Of a DNA stretch of 64,000 bases, positions 1 through 9,626 are shown in pieces. Below the pieces are notes generated by a model, which was given only the letters and a program-made list of their open reading frames with translations, had not been told where the DNA came from and did no database searches. A program made the translations under genes and the position numbers. Within the stretch, counting starts at the first letter, position 1. Each line of letters begins with the position of its first letter. Source of the DNA: Mesorhizobium qingshengii (GTDB taxonomy: Bacteria > Pseudomonadota > Alphaproteobacteria > Rhizobiales > Rhizobiaceae); the NCBI RefSeq assembly GCF_027563465.1, contig NZ_JAPFQA010000002.1, forward strand, positions 248,001 through 312,000, given 5' to 3'.

Positions 1-124
1 AGAGGCGCGGTTTTGCGGGGGCGGCCAAGGATTTAGGCGCGCGACGCGGCATGATCAATATGGCGGCGACAGTTTCACCGTGCACGGATGGTCAACGGAA
101 CGGACGGCGCGGGACGGTCCGGAA

Positions 125-1333
125 TCAGACCGCCTTGAACGCCAGCACCGCATTGGTGCCGCCGAAAGCGAAGCCATTGCTGATCGCCGTGCGCACCTTG
201 CGTTCACGTGCCACGTTCGGCGTGACATCGAGGTCGCAATCGGGGTCGGCCTCGCGAAAATTGGCCGTTGGGGGCACGATGCCCTCGCGGATCGCCATGA
301 CACAGGCGATCATCTCCAGCGCGCCCGATGCGCCAAGGCAGTGGGCATGCATCGATTTGGTCGATGACACCGACAGCTTGTAGGCGGCGTCGCCAAAGAC
401 GCGCTTGATCGCCGCCGTCTCGATCTGGTCGTTGGCCTTGGTGCCGGTGCCGTGGGCATTGAGATAGTCGACATCCTCGGGATTGAGCCCAGCGTCGGCC
501 AGGCAGGCGCGCATGGCGGCCGTTGGTCCTTCGATGGTCGGCGCGACGATGTCGGACGCGTCGGCGGAAAGGCCGGCGCCCGCAATTTCAGCAAGAATGG
601 TGGCACCGCGCGCCATGGCATGCTCGTAGCTCTCCAGCACCGCCATGCCAGCACCTTCGCCAAGCGACAGGCCCTGGCGGTCGGCCGAGAATGGCCGGCA
701 CGTATCCGGGGCCAGCACCCGCAGCGCTTCCCAGCCTTTCAAAATACCCCAGACCAGCGGTGCATCGGTGCCGCCGGCGACCATCACATCGGCGCGGCCG
801 AGCCTGATCTGGTCGACCGCCGAGGCGATGGCATGGTTGGATGATGAGCAGGCCGATGTGACCCCGAAGACCGGACCGCGCAGACCGAGATTGATGCTGA
901 CCTGGCCGGAGGCCGCACTCGGCATCACTTTCGGCACGGTGAAGATGCCGGCGCGGTTCTTCCCCTCGATCAGGATGGCGCGATAGTTCTCCTCGATCGC
1001 TTCCCAGCCGCAGACGCCGACGCCGACGACGGTGCCCATGCGATAGGTGGTGGCTTCATCCGCAACCAGGCCGGACTGCTGCAATGCCTCTCTGGCCGCG
1101 ATCACCGCCAGCAGGCTGAAGCGGTCCATCGACACCAATTGCCTGCGATCTATGCCGTGATCAGGAAGCGCCTTGATTTCGCAGCCGACCTTGACCTTGA
1201 GATCATGCAGCTGCGGACTGCTGATCGCGCCGATGGCCGAGCGGCCGGCACGCATTTCGTTCCAGATCGCGGCTGCGTTGGTGCCGAGCCCGCAAATGCC
1301 GCCCATGCCGGTGATGACGACGCGCTTATGCAT
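125..1333 (-). CDS. nodE: NodE-like beta-ketoacyl-ACP synthase
   Basis: A 402-residue condensing enzyme of the FabF/NodE family, which extends acyl chains held on an acyl carrier protein. The thiolase-fold Cys-His-His triad is visible: Cys162 in the TSACSSS motif, His294 in NAHGTGT and His331 in [14 protein letters not shown]. From memory of rhizobial NodE, the protein resembles it along its whole length (the start, the [13 protein letters not shown] stretch and the C-terminal [10 protein letters not shown]). NodE normally builds polyunsaturated acyl tails for Nod factors. It follows the NodF-like carrier protein with a 5-nt gap, so the two form an operon. No other nod genes are in the window, so a symbiotic role is not shown; a specialised fatty acid synthase is the alternative. 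Confidence 0.85.
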   Translation of the reverse strand: MHKRVVITGMGGICGLGTNAAAIWNEMRAGRSAIGAISSPQLHDLKVKVGCEIKALPDHGIDRRQLVSMDRFSLLAVIAAREALQQSGLVADEATTYRMGTVVGVGVCGWEAIEENYRAILIEGKNRAGIFTVPKVMPSAASGQVSINLGLRGPVFGVTSACSSSNHAIASAVDQIRLGRADVMVAGGTDAPLVWGILKGWEALRVLAPDTCRPFSADRQGLSLGEGAGMAVLESYEHAMARGATILAEIAGAGLSADASDIVAPTIEGPTAAMRACLADAGLNPEDVDYLNAHGTGTKANDQIETAAIKRVFGDAAYKLSVSSTKSMHAHCLGASGALEMIACVMAIREGIVPPTANFREADPDCDLDVTPNVARERKVRTAISNGFAFGGTNAVLAFKAV

Positions 1334-1338
1334 TCAGT

Positions 1339-1593
1339 TCAAGCTTTTTTCGCGATCAGCGCGCGAACAGCTTCGATCATGTCGCCGACATTCTTCAGAT
1401 TGCTCCAGGCATCGACCGTGTTCATCTCGATCTCGATGCCATATTCTTCCTCGAGATCAAAGATGATCTCCGTCAGCTCCAGAGAATGGATGCCAAGTGC
1501 TGTCAATTCGGTATTGGTGGTGATTTCCTCGCCGCCCGGCTCGGCATGAGCCTTGATCTTCGCGATGATATCCGTTGCCAGCTGGTCGGCCAT
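1339..1593 (-). CDS. nodF: NodF-like acyl carrier protein
   Basis: An 84-residue acyl carrier protein. The phosphopantetheine attachment serine is Ser37 in TALGIHSLEL, where ordinary ACP has DSL. The C-terminal half (EMNTVDAWSNLKNVGDMIEA) closely resembles rhizobial NodF rather than AcpP. I chose the ATG at 1593, which begins MADQL, because a GGGGAAG ribosome site lies about 7 nt upstream; a longer frame upstream has no such site. It should partner the downstream NodE-like ketosynthase to build a special acyl chain. The Asp before the serine is replaced by His, which is unusual and could affect recognition by the transferase. Confidence 0.85.
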   Translation of the reverse strand: MADQLATDIIAKIKAHAEPGGEEITTNTELTALGIHSLELTEIIFDLEEEYGIEIEMNTVDAWSNLKNVGDMIEAVRALIAKKA

Positions 1594-1798
1594 TCGGTTT
1601 CTTCCCCACTTTGTCGCGTTTCCCGACGCCAAACGAACAGCGCCCCTTGTTCTCCCGGTATCAAGCCGTCGTCGTCGCTCTGTACCCCCGCCAAGCGCTG
1701 CATGACCGTACCAAGGTGGTTCCCTCTATAGAAACCAAAACGTTGTCAAGCAACAAGCTATATATCGACAAAGCCGCCGCAGTGCTTAACGTGGAGGC
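1594..1798. promoter_or_regulatory. Divergent promoter region between nodF-like gene and ureD
   Basis: A 205-nt intergenic stretch separates the minus-strand nodFE-like pair from the plus-strand urease operon. Its middle (about 1735-1770) is AT-rich compared with its surroundings, with a TATATA at about 1760. On the minus strand TTGCTT-N17-TATAGA could be a weak promoter for nodF. I could not recognise a nod box by eye. A GGAGG ribosome site sits just before the ureD ATG. Confidence 0.4.
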
Positions 1799-2641
1799 AT
1801 GGATACGATCGAACATGGCGGGATTTCGACGCCGCCGGCCCAGCGCGCGGCGGGCGTGGCGCGGCTTTCCTGTGGTGTTGGCGACGGTCGCACGCGCTTG
1901 CTGCGCCTCTATCAGGACGGCGCCGCCAAGATAAGGATGCCGACCGTCGCGGCCGATCCGCTCGAAGCGGTGCTGATCAACACCGCCGGCGGGATGACCG
2001 GCGGCGACCGTCTCGGCTGGCAGGTGGATGTCGGCGTGGATGCCTCGGCGTCGGTAACGACCCAGGCCTGCGAGAAGATTTATCGCGCGGCGTCCGACCG
2101 TGCCGAAGTGCGGGTCAGATTGTCGGTCGGCGAAAACGGCCGCATCGCCTGGCTGCCGCAGGAAACCATCGTCTTCGACCGGGCGACATTTGCCCGTACG
2201 CTCGATGTCGAGCTTGCCGCCAACGCCGAAGCGCTGGTGCTGGAGGCCACGGTGTTCGGCCGCCTGGCCATGGGGGAGCGCGCCGCGCAGGGCTATTTCC
2301 ATGACCGCTGGCGTGTCCGCCAGGATGGCTCCCTCATTCATGCCGAGGATTTCCGCATCGGGCCCGATATCGCTGCCATGCTCGGCCGCCCCGCGATTGC
2401 GGGTGGTGCGATCGCGACGGCGACGCTGCTGCTGGTGTCGCCGCGGGCCGATGCCCTGCTCGATCCGGTTCTGGAGATCGTCGGCGACCAGGGCAGCGCC
2501 AGTTCCTGGAGCGTGAGAAAATCTGGCAAGCTTCTTGCGAGGCTTTATGCCGACGACGGCTACCAGCTCCGCCAGCGGCTGGTTCCGCTCGTCGAACTGC
2601 TCAACGGAAGGGCGGGGCTGCCCAAATTATGGTCACTGTGA
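1799..2641 (+). CDS. ureD: Urease accessory protein UreD
   Basis: A 280-residue UreD, the scaffold that binds apo-urease and, with UreF and UreG, loads nickel into the active site. The family pattern is present: [15 protein letters not shown] near residues 58-72, then [10 protein letters not shown], and the [11 protein letters not shown] motif near 119-130. Length is normal for the family. It starts the urease operon behind a GGAGG ribosome site and is followed within 30 nt by ureA, so metallocentre assembly and structural genes are co-expressed. Confidence 0.95.
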   Translation: MDTIEHGGISTPPAQRAAGVARLSCGVGDGRTRLLRLYQDGAAKIRMPTVAADPLEAVLINTAGGMTGGDRLGWQVDVGVDASASVTTQACEKIYRAASDRAEVRVRLSVGENGRIAWLPQETIVFDRATFARTLDVELAANAEALVLEATVFGRLAMGERAAQGYFHDRWRVRQDGSLIHAEDFRIGPDIAAMLGRPAIAGGAIATATLLLVSPRADALLDPVLEIVGDQGSASSWSVRKSGKLLARLYADDGYQLRQRLVPLVELLNGRAGLPKLWSL

Positions 2642-2669
2642 TCTTGTCTATGCCAGTCCGGGAAAACGC

Positions 2670-2972
2670 ATGAACCTGACGCCGAGGGAAAAGGACAAGC
2701 TGCTGATCGCCATGGCGGCGATCGTGGCGCGCAAACGGCTCGAACGCGGCGTCAAGCTCAATCATCCGGAAGCGATCGCGCTGATCACCGACTTCGTCGT
2801 CGAGGGCGCCCGCGACGGCCGACCGGTCGCCGAACTGATGGAGGCCGGCGCCCATGTCGTCACCCGCGCGCAAGTGATGGAAGGCATCGCCGAGATGATC
2901 CATGACGTGCAGGTGGAAGCGACGTTCCCCGACGGCACCAAGCTGGTGACCGTACACGAACCCATCCGGTGA
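2670..2972 (+). CDS. ureA: Urease gamma subunit
   Basis: A 100-residue gamma subunit, the expected length. It starts [12 protein letters not shown] and carries the family blocks [21 protein letters not shown] and [14 protein letters not shown]. Together with UreB and UreC it forms the cytoplasmic urease that splits urea into ammonia and carbamate. Here gamma, beta and alpha are separate genes, as in most bacteria. The ATG at 2670 was chosen by family length; the frame is open further upstream. ureA is separated from ureB by two small genes. Confidence 0.95.
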   Translation: MNLTPREKDKLLIAMAAIVARKRLERGVKLNHPEAIALITDFVVEGARDGRPVAELMEAGAHVVTRAQVMEGIAEMIHDVQVEATFPDGTKLVTVHEPIR

Positions 2973-2980
2973 GGTGAGAG

Positions 2981-3238
2981 ATGCTTGAACTGCGCCCCAA
3001 CTGCGAATGCTGCGACAAGGACCTGCCGCCGGAGGCGGCGGATGCGGTGATCTGCACCTTCGAATGCACCTTTTGCGCCGATTGCGCCGAAAACGTGCTG
3101 GTCGGCGTCTGCCCCAATTGCGGCGGCAATTTTTCAGCCCGGCCGATCCGCCCGGCAGCGATGCTGAAAAAGTACCCGGCTTCGACCAAACGCGTTCTCA
3201 AGGCCGAAGGCTGCGGCCCGGCCCGCAAGGCCGCGTGA
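2981..3238 (+). CDS. DUF1272 small Cys-rich protein
   Basis: An 85-residue protein with four paired cysteines typical of a small zinc-binding domain: CECC near residues 8-11, CTFECTFCADC near 25-35 and CPNC near 44-47. This matches the DUF1272 family, whose function is not established. It lies 8 nt after ureA and just ahead of the nickel-permease-like gene, inside the urease operon; DUF1272 genes are seen in rhizobial urease operons. A metal-handling or regulatory role in urease assembly is inference only. Confidence 0.8.
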   Translation: MLELRPNCECCDKDLPPEAADAVICTFECTFCADCAENVLVGVCPNCGGNFSARPIRPAAMLKKYPASTKRVLKAEGCGPARKAA

Positions 3239-3270
3239 GCACCACGACACTTCAAACGGAAGGCAAATCG

Positions 3271-3858
3271 ATGATGTCAGCCAAACGACTGTGCCTCTCG
3301 GCGATCCTGCTGCTGGCCGCGGCCATGCCGGCCTATGCCCATGTCGGCGGCGGCACGGCCTCCTCCTTCATGGCCGGCTTCATGCATCCGCTCTCCGGCC
3401 TCGACCATTTGACTGTCATGATCGCGGTCGGTCTGTGGGCGGCGCTCAATGGCGGCAAGGCGATCTGGGCATGGCCGGCGGCTTTTGTCGGCGTGATGCT
3501 GGCCGGCGGCGCGCTCGGCATGCTGCATGTGCCGCTGCCCTTCGTCGAACCGGGCATACTGGCGTCGGTCGTGGTGCTCGGACTGCTGGTGGCGCTGGCG
3601 GTCGATCTGCCGGTTTCGGCCGGCGTCGCCATCATCGGCCTGTTCGCCCTGTTCCACGGCCATGCTCATGGCACCGAAGTGCCGGAAAACGCCGGCGGGC
3701 TCGAATACATGGCTGGCTTTGCCATGGTGACGGCGCTGCTGCATGCCACCGGCATCGCTGCCGGGCTCGGTCTTGGCATCCGGTTTAGCAGTTTCGCCCG
3801 CGCCGCGGGTGCGGCCTGCGCGGCGGTCGGCGCAGGCCTCGTCTTCGGCGTTCTGTGA
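3271..3858 (+). CDS. ureJ: HupE/UreJ family nickel transporter
   Basis: A 195-residue membrane protein with a cleavable signal peptide (residues 1-20, ending AYAHVGG) followed by about six hydrophobic segments. The HupE/UreJ signature is clear: HVGGG near the mature N-terminus, [12 protein letters not shown] near 35-46, and [10 protein letters not shown] near 125-135, whose His residues are thought to carry nickel. It probably supplies Ni(II) to the urease encoded around it. The ATG at 3271 is preceded by a GGAAGG ribosome site. Confidence 0.92.
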   Translation: MMSAKRLCLSAILLLAAAMPAYAHVGGGTASSFMAGFMHPLSGLDHLTVMIAVGLWAALNGGKAIWAWPAAFVGVMLAGGALGMLHVPLPFVEPGILASVVVLGLLVALAVDLPVSAGVAIIGLFALFHGHAHGTEVPENAGGLEYMAGFAMVTALLHATGIAAGLGLGIRFSSFARAAGAACAAVGAGLVFGVL

Positions 3859-3866
3859 GGGGCGCG

Positions 3867-4172
3867 ATGATCCCGGGCGAAGTCATCACCGCAAGCGGCG
3901 ACATCGAGCTCAACAAGGGCCTGCCGACCGTCACCATGAAAGTGGCCAACAGCGGCGACCGGCCGATCCAGGTCGGCAGCCACTACCATTTCTTCGAGAC
4001 CAATGAGGGGCTGAAGTTCGATCGCGACCGGGCACGCGGCATGCGCCTCGACATTGCCGCCGGCACCGCCATGCGCTTCGAGCCCGGCCAGGAGCGCGAC
4101 GTCACACTGGTGCCCTTGGGCGGCAAGCGCGAAGTCTACGGATTCCAGCAGAAGGTGATGGGGAAGCTCTGA
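3867..4172 (+). CDS. ureB: Urease beta subunit
   Basis: A 101-residue beta subunit starting [16 protein letters not shown], with the family motifs [19 protein letters not shown] and GKREVYGFQ. It completes the urease trimer with UreA and UreC. The start at 3867 follows a GAGGGG site; an in-frame GTG 12 nt earlier would add four residues. The stop overlaps the ureC start (TGATG), so the two are probably translationally coupled. Confidence 0.95.
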   Translation: MIPGEVITASGDIELNKGLPTVTMKVANSGDRPIQVGSHYHFFETNEGLKFDRDRARGMRLDIAAGTAMRFEPGQERDVTLVPLGGKREVYGFQQKVMGKL

Positions 4173-5887
4173 TGCCAGCAAGGATTTCCCGCGCCGCCTA
4201 CGCGCAGATGTATGGCCCGACTGTCGGCGACAGAGTGCGGCTTGCGGACACCGAGCTGTTCATCGAGGTCGAGAAGGATTTCACCATCCATGGCGAGGAG
4301 GTGAAGTTCGGCGGTGGCAAGGTCATCCGCGACGGCATGGGCCAGAGCCAGGCGTCGCGGGCACAGGGCGCCGTCGACACCGTCATCACCAACGCGCTGG
4401 TGATCGATGCCAGCGCCGGCATCTTCAAGGCCGATATCGGCCTGGGCGACGGCCGTATCGCCGCCATCGGCAAGGCCGGCAATCCGGACACGCAGGATGG
4501 TGTCACCATCATCATCGGTCCCGGCACCGAGATCATCGCCGGCGAAGGCAAAATCCTGACCGCCGGCGGCTTCGACGCGCACATCCATTTCATCTGCCCG
4601 CAGCAGATCGAGGAAGCGCTGATTAGCGGCATCACCACCATGCTGGGCGGCGGCACCGGCCCGGCGCACGGCACGCTGGCAACGACCTGCACGCCGGGGC
4701 CATGGCACATGGCCCGCATGATCCAGTCGTTCGACGCCTTTCCGATGAACATCGGCCTGTCGGGCAAGGGCAATGCGTCGCTACCCGCCGCGCTCGAGGA
4801 AATGGTGCTGGGCGGCGCCTGTTCGCTGAAGCTGCACGAGGACTGGGGCACGACGCCGGCGGCGATCGACTGCTGCCTGTCGGTCGCCGACGACTATGAC
4901 GTGCAGGTGATGATCCACACCGACACACTGAATGAATCCGGCTTCGTCGAGAACACGGTGGCGGCGATCAAGGGACGCACCATCCACGCCTTCCACACCG
5001 AAGGCGCCGGTGGCGGCCACGCGCCCGACATCATCAAGGTCTGCGGCCTGCCCAATGTCATCCCGTCCTCGACCAATCCGACAAGGCCCTACACAGTCAA
5101 CACGCTGGCCGAGCATCTCGACATGCTGATGGTCTGCCATCATTTGTCGCCGTCGATCCCCGAGGACATCGCCTTTGCCGAAAGCCGCATCCGCAAGGAG
5201 ACCATCGCGGCGGAGGACATCCTGCACGACATCGGCGCCTTCTCGATCATCTCCTCGGACAGCCAGGCCATGGGCCGCGTCGGCGAAGTGGCGATCCGGA
5301 CCTGGCAGACCGCCGACAAGATGAAGCGCCAGCGTGGTTCGCTGCCGCAGGAAACCGGCAACAACGACAATTTCCGCGTCCGCCGCTACATCGCCAAATA
5401 CACCATCAATCCGGCCATCGCGCATGGGTTGTCGAAAGAGATCGGCTCGATCGCTGTCGGCAAACGCGCCGACCTGGTGCTGTGGAACCCAGCCTTCTTC
5501 GGTGTGAAGCCGGACATGGTGCTGATCGGCGGTATGATAGCCGCGGCACCGATGGGCGACCCCAACGCCTCGATCCCGACGCCGCAGCCAATGCACTACC
5601 GGCCGATGTTCGGCGCCTATGGCAAGGCCAGGACCAACTCGTCGGTGACCTTCGTTTCCAAGGCGGCGCTCGAGTCCGGCCTGCATGGCAGGCTCGGCGT
5701 CGACAAGCAGTTCGTCGCCGTGGAAAACACGCGTGGCGGCATCGGCAAGCATTCGATGGTGCTCAACGACGCCACGCCGCATGTCGAGGTCGATCCCGAA
5801 ACCTACGAGGTCCGCGCCGACGGCGAATTGCTGACCTGCGAGCCGGCAACGGTGCTGCCGATGGCGCAGCGGTATTTTCTGTTTTGA
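4172..5887 (+). CDS. ureC: Urease alpha (catalytic) subunit
   Basis: A 571-residue catalytic subunit with all nickel-site residues in place: His137 and His139 (DAHIHF), the lysine to be carbamylated Lys220 (SLKLHEDWG), His249 and His275, and Asp363 (SSDSQAMGR). The mobile flap Cys322-His323-His324 ([12 protein letters not shown]) is also intact. These numbers are three above the Klebsiella urease numbering, so nothing is lost. The enzyme hydrolyses urea in the cytoplasm. One distant source of that urea could be the agmatinase-family enzyme at 40937-41998. Confidence 0.98.
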   Translation: MPARISRAAYAQMYGPTVGDRVRLADTELFIEVEKDFTIHGEEVKFGGGKVIRDGMGQSQASRAQGAVDTVITNALVIDASAGIFKADIGLGDGRIAAIGKAGNPDTQDGVTIIIGPGTEIIAGEGKILTAGGFDAHIHFICPQQIEEALISGITTMLGGGTGPAHGTLATTCTPGPWHMARMIQSFDAFPMNIGLSGKGNASLPAALEEMVLGGACSLKLHEDWGTTPAAIDCCLSVADDYDVQVMIHTDTLNESGFVENTVAAIKGRTIHAFHTEGAGGGHAPDIIKVCGLPNVIPSSTNPTRPYTVNTLAEHLDMLMVCHHLSPSIPEDIAFAESRIRKETIAAEDILHDIGAFSIISSDSQAMGRVGEVAIRTWQTADKMKRQRGSLPQETGNNDNFRVRRYIAKYTINPAIAHGLSKEIGSIAVGKRADLVLWNPAFFGVKPDMVLIGGMIAAAPMGDPNASIPTPQPMHYRPMFGAYGKARTNSSVTFVSKAALESGLHGRLGVDKQFVAVENTRGGIGKHSMVLNDATPHVEVDPETYEVRADGELLTCEPATVLPMAQRYFLF

Positions 5888-5981
5888 TGCGAGATCGGCG
5901 ACCGAGCCGCCAGCGTAAAATCCGTTGCGGCATGTGCCGTGACACCGCAATATGCGGCTCAAAGAAACCGCATGACTTGCC

Positions 5982-6575
5982 ATGGCCACCGAAATAGCCT
6001 CCGCCCACGACATCTTCCCGCACATCCGCATCGTCATGGGCATGGTGATCGGACTTGGTGTCACCCGCCTGCTGTCGGGGGTGGCTCGTATTATCCAGCA
6101 TCCCGGCCAGTACCGGCTCTATCCCGTGCATCTGGCTTGGGTCGCCTCGGTGCTTCTAATGCTGGTGCATTTCTGGTGGTGGGAGTTCGGCCTCTACGCC
6201 ATCGAGACATGGACCTTCGGCAAATACCTTTTCATCATCTTCTACGCGATCACGCTGTTCCTGCTTTGCGCGCTGCTGTTTCCGGATTCGATGCTGGACT
6301 ACACAAGCTACGAGGATTTCTTCTATTCGCGCCGCGCCTGGTTCTTCGGCCTGCTGGCCGCGACCTATCTGCTCGACGTGATCGATACGTTGCTGAAAGG
6401 GCCGGAGCATTTCGCCCATTTCGGCAACGAATATCTGTTCCGCACGCCGATCTTCGTCGCACTCTGCATTGCCGCCATCCTGGTGCGCGACCGCCGCTTT
6501 CACACCGCCTTTGTCGCGGCGGCGCTGATCTATCAGATATCGTTTATCCTGCGGCTCTTCGACACGATCGTATGA
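5982..6575 (+). CDS. Hypothetical integral membrane protein
   Basis: A 197-residue protein I do not recognise. It has about five or six hydrophobic segments (around residues 18-35, 46-66, 77-98, 113-135, 150-167 and 172-192) and is rich in aromatic residues (HFWWWEFGLY near 63-72). There are no obvious catalytic motifs. It lies 94 nt after ureC and 43 nt before a GST-like gene, in the same direction as the urease genes. It may be a hitch-hiker in the urease operon or a urea/nickel-related membrane protein; nothing in the sequence decides this. Confidence 0.6.
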   Translation: MATEIASAHDIFPHIRIVMGMVIGLGVTRLLSGVARIIQHPGQYRLYPVHLAWVASVLLMLVHFWWWEFGLYAIETWTFGKYLFIIFYAITLFLLCALLFPDSMLDYTSYEDFFYSRRAWFFGLLAATYLLDVIDTLLKGPEHFAHFGNEYLFRTPIFVALCIAAILVRDRRFHTAFVAAALIYQISFILRLFDTIV

Positions 6576-6618
6576 CGACTGCGAATGCTCTAGGCTTCCT
6601 GGGAAAGGCAGGTTTCTC

Positions 6619-7224
6619 ATGTACAAGGCCGTCGGATCGCGCGGATCCCGGGTCAGTCGCGTCCTCTGGATGCTCGAGGAGCTCGGGCAGCCCTATGAAT
6701 TCGTCGAAGTCAAATTGCGCTCGCCGGAAGCCTACGCACTCAACCCGTCGGGCAAGGTACCGGTGCTCATCGACGGAGAGCTGACGGTGACCGATTCGGC
6801 GGCGATCTGCGTCTACCTGGCCGACAAGCACGCCGACAAGGGCATGGGTGCCAATCCAGGTGTTGCCGGTCGTGCCGAGATGGATTCCTGGATGCATTTT
6901 GCCCAGAGCGAGTTCGAGGCGCCGCTGTGGAACAAATTGCGCCACCGCTTCCTGCTGCCGAAGGAAGTGCGGGTCGATGTCGGCCCCGCGGCGGCCTATG
7001 ATTTCGCCTCGGAAACCAAAGCCCTGGATCGTCGGCTCGCCGAGAAGCCGTTTGCGCTCGGCGACCGGTTTTCCGCCGTCGACGTGCTGCTCGGCGACAT
7101 GGGCGGCTGGGCCCGTGCTGGAAAATTCCCTATCGAGTCCGAGCGCGTCAACGCCTATTTCAACCGGGTGCTTTCGCGCCCTGCCCGCGCACGGGCGCAG
7201 GCCAATGGCGGAGCCATGAAATGA
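6619..7224 (+). CDS. Glutathione S-transferase family protein
   Basis: A 201-residue GST-fold protein. The N-terminal thioredoxin-like domain has the cis-proline motif GKVPVL near residues 51-56 and the glutathione gamma-glutamyl contact DSAAIC near 65-70. A helical C-terminal domain with [10 protein letters not shown] near 149-158 follows. The catalytic Ser near the N-terminus (SRGSRVSR) fits bacterial GSTs. Its stop codon overlaps the ureE ATG by 4 nt, so it is cotranslated with urease chaperones; a link with nickel or thiol stress is possible but not shown. Confidence 0.85.
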   Translation: MYKAVGSRGSRVSRVLWMLEELGQPYEFVEVKLRSPEAYALNPSGKVPVLIDGELTVTDSAAICVYLADKHADKGMGANPGVAGRAEMDSWMHFAQSEFEAPLWNKLRHRFLLPKEVRVDVGPAAAYDFASETKALDRRLAEKPFALGDRFSAVDVLLGDMGGWARAGKFPIESERVNAYFNRVLSRPARARAQANGGAMK

Positions 7225-7805
7225 AGCTCAACCTCAACACCGACTTCACCAAATTCCCGCGTGCCGTCGCGGTGCTGCCCGCCGGCGGCGCCGGGACCAT
7301 CGCGCCATCCGGTCGTGCCGTTCTCGCCCATGACGAACGGCATCTGCGCCGCCGCGCCATCGAACTGTCAGACGGCGGCAAGGTGTTGGTCGACCTTCCC
7401 GAGCCGGTTGCCCTGAACGACGGCGATCGGCTGGTGCTGGAGGATGGCCGCCACATCGAGATTCTTGCCGCGCCGGAAGAGGTTTACGACATCCGCGCAC
7501 GCGACGGCGTGCATCTGACCGAGCTTGCCTGGCACATCGGCAACCGCCATCTCGCGGCGGGCATCGAGGCGGATCGCATCGTCATCCTGCGCGACCATGT
7601 CATCAAGGCGATGCTTGAGGGGCTTGGCGCCACGGTGCGCGAGGTTTCCGAGCCGTTCAAGCCGGTGCGCGGTGCCTATTCCGGCCATGGCGGCGCGCAC
7701 GATCACGGCCATGCCCACAGCCATGCGGAAGCGCATTCCCATTCACATGGCGACAAGCATTCCCATTCGCACAGCCACGGCGGCCATCACCACGACCATG
7801 ACTGA
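7221..7805 (+). CDS. ureE: Urease accessory protein UreE (nickel metallochaperone)
   Basis: A 194-residue UreE that carries nickel to the UreDFG-apo-urease complex. The central domain has the characteristic [10 protein letters not shown] block (around 104-113) and the C-terminal core [16 protein letters not shown]. The last 35 or so residues are a His/Asp-rich tail with more than a dozen histidines in HSHSHG-type repeats, expected to bind several nickel ions. The gene overlaps both the GST gene upstream (4 nt) and ureF downstream (8 nt). Confidence 0.95.
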   Translation: MKLNLNTDFTKFPRAVAVLPAGGAGTIAPSGRAVLAHDERHLRRRAIELSDGGKVLVDLPEPVALNDGDRLVLEDGRHIEILAAPEEVYDIRARDGVHLTELAWHIGNRHLAAGIEADRIVILRDHVIKAMLEGLGATVREVSEPFKPVRGAYSGHGGAHDHGHAHSHAEAHSHSHGDKHSHSHSHGGHHHDHD

Positions 7806-8469
7806 CCAGCCGTCGAACATCGCCTTGCTGCGGCTGATGGCGTGGCTGTCGCCGGCCTTTCCGGTTGGCGGCTTTGCCTACAGCCACGGTCTCGAGCGCG
7901 CGGTGCATGATGGCCTGGTTGCCGATGCCACCGGCCTCGCCGGCTGGCTGGAAACACTGATCGAGATAGGCTCGGGCTGGAACGATGCCGTGCTTTTTTC
8001 CGAGAGCTGGCGCCGCGCCCGCAACGCAGGCGATCTTGACGAAGTGGCTGCACTGGCCGAGGCGCTCGCCGGCTCGCGGGAACGCCACACCGAGACCATG
8101 CTGCAGGGCGCCGCCTTCCTCAAGGCCGCCGCCGCATGGCCCAACCCCGTGCTGGAGCGCTTGCCGGCCGAATGCGCCTATTGTGTCGCTGTCGGCGCCA
8201 TTGCCGGCGGCAATGGCATCGCGCTTCAGGACGCGCTGTCCGCCTTCCTGCAAGCCTTCTTCTCCAATCTCGTCCAGGCCGCCATCAGGCTCGGCGTCGT
8301 CGGCCAGAGCGCGGCCACCACGCTGCTGGCTGGCTTCGAGCCGTTGGCGCTCTCGACTGCCGACCGCGCGTCCCGTTCGACATTGGACGATCTCGGCGGA
8401 TGCGCCTTCGTCTCCGATGTCATGGCGATGAAGCACGAAACCCAGTATTCGCGACTGTTCCGCTCATGA
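7798..8469 (+). CDS. ureF: Urease accessory protein UreF
   Basis: A 223-residue UreF, which binds UreD and gates the UreG GTPase. Family marks are the N-terminal [20 protein letters not shown] block near residues 17-36, the internal [17 protein letters not shown] stretch, and the C-terminal [22 protein letters not shown] ending. The ATG at 7798 lies inside the ureE stop region (8-nt overlap). The upstream open frame is the antisense-free shadow of the ureE His tail and is not part of the protein. Confidence 0.95.
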   Translation: MTDQPSNIALLRLMAWLSPAFPVGGFAYSHGLERAVHDGLVADATGLAGWLETLIEIGSGWNDAVLFSESWRRARNAGDLDEVAALAEALAGSRERHTETMLQGAAFLKAAAAWPNPVLERLPAECAYCVAVGAIAGGNGIALQDALSAFLQAFFSNLVQAAIRLGVVGQSAATTLLAGFEPLALSTADRASRSTLDDLGGCAFVSDVMAMKHETQYSRLFRS

Positions 8470-8906
8470 TCGTCCTTGCCTTCGCGCTGTCCTTTGTTCT
8501 GCTGCTGATCACCGCGCTGCATGTCTATTGGGGCATTGGCGGCATTTGGCCGGGCAAGGATGCGGCATCCTGCGCCCATGCCGTCGTCGGCTTTCGCGGC
8601 GTCGATGCCATGCCGACGCCCTTCGCCAGTTTCGCTGTTGCCGCGTGCCTGTGCCTCGCGACGCTGTGGCCGCTGGCGCTCGAGGGCGTCTTTGCTTCGC
8701 CCTTCCCAAGGGAAGGGCTCGCCGCCACCGCGCTGCTCATCGGCCTGGTTTTCCTGGGACGCGGCATCGCCGGCTTCACGCCATGGTGGCGGCGGCTGGC
8801 ACCGGAACAGCCTTTCGCACGGCTCGATGTCCGCTATTATTCGCCATTGTGCCTGCTTATCGGGCTCGGCTTCGCAGTCCTTGCCATCACGGAGTTTCCC
8901 GCATGA
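8466..8906 (+). CDS. DUF3995 membrane protein
   Basis: A 146-residue protein with about four hydrophobic segments (residues 2-22, 52-70, 85-103 and 124-142). The N-terminal [11 protein letters not shown] and the central [11 protein letters not shown] motifs resemble the DUF3995 family. It overlaps ureF by 4 nt and ureG by 4 nt, so it is fixed in the urease operon. Its function is unknown; nickel or urea passage is a guess. A near-perfect 9-bp inverted repeat at 8699-8718 encodes the loop SPFPREG between the second and third membrane segments. Confidence 0.75.
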   Translation: MIVLAFALSFVLLLITALHVYWGIGGIWPGKDAASCAHAVVGFRGVDAMPTPFASFAVAACLCLATLWPLALEGVFASPFPREGLAATALLIGLVFLGRGIAGFTPWWRRLAPEQPFARLDVRYYSPLCLLIGLGFAVLAITEFPA

Positions 8907-9544
8907 CACAGAAAAATGGCCCGCTGCGCGTCGGCATCGGCGGTCCGGTCGGTTCGGGCAAGACGACGCTGACCGAAAAGCTGTGCAAGGCGCTGCGCGA
9001 CGAATTCTCGATCGCCGTCGTCACCAACGACATCTACACCAAGGAAGACGCCATGATGCTGGCCCGGCTGCAGGCGCTGCCCGAGGATCGCATCATGGGT
9101 GTCGAGACCGGCGGCTGCCCGCACACCGCCATCCGCGAGGACGCCTCGATCAACCTGCAGGCGATCGCCGAGATGAACCGGAAATTTCCCGATCTCGACA
9201 TCGTCTTCATCGAATCCGGCGGCGACAACCTCGCCGCCACCTTCTCGCCGGACCTTGCCGACCTGACGCTCTACGTCATCTCGGTCTGCCAGGGCGAGGA
9301 GATCCCGCGCAAAGGCGGACCGGCGATCACCCGCTCCGATTTCCTCATCATCAACAAGAGCGATCTTGCGCCCTATGTGAACGTCAACCTCGACGTCATG
9401 GAGAGCGACGCCGGCCGCATGCGCGGCAAGCGGCCGTTCGGCTTCACGGATCTGTCGCGCGGCAAGGGGCTGCAGGAGGTCGTCGACTTCATCGTCGAGC
9501 ATGGCGGGCTGCGGACCGACGCCACAGCAAGCACGGCGGCATAG
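8903..9544 (+). CDS. ureG: Urease accessory GTPase UreG
   Basis: A 213-residue SIMIBI GTPase that powers nickel insertion into urease. The P-loop GGPVGSGKT is at residues 13-21, the metal-binding CPH motif lies in [16 protein letters not shown], and the guanine-specificity motif NKSD lies in [12 protein letters not shown]. All are intact. It closes the urease cluster; 82 nt follow before the next gene, and no clear terminator is visible there. Confidence 0.97.
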   Translation: MTQKNGPLRVGIGGPVGSGKTTLTEKLCKALRDEFSIAVVTNDIYTKEDAMMLARLQALPEDRIMGVETGGCPHTAIREDASINLQAIAEMNRKFPDLDIVFIESGGDNLAATFSPDLADLTLYVISVCQGEEIPRKGGPAITRSDFLIINKSDLAPYVNVNLDVMESDAGRMRGKRPFGFTDLSRGKGLQEVVDFIVEHGGLRTDATASTAA

Positions 9545-9626
9545 GGACCGTCGACTGCACCAAGCGAAACCGGTTGCGGGCCCGGGCTGGTCGCGGCATT
9601 CTTGCCTCTTTCACGGAGTGTCGTCG

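Noticed and set aside
1..124. Gene at the left edge of the window
   Set aside because: Short stretch downstream of the NodE-like stop; frames through it are shadows and no start or domain is visible.
1594..1798. Possible nod box before the NodF-like gene
   Set aside because: No match to the long conserved nod box by eye; a weight-matrix search would be needed.
1661..2341. Long open frame antisense to ureD and nodF region
   Set aside because: Composition is that of a high-GC shadow frame (Arg/Gly/Asp/His-rich, no domain), and ureD on the other strand is certain.
4781..6064. 427-codon frame antisense to ureC
   Set aside because: A shadow of the conserved urease alpha gene; no recognisable domain and no ribosome site.
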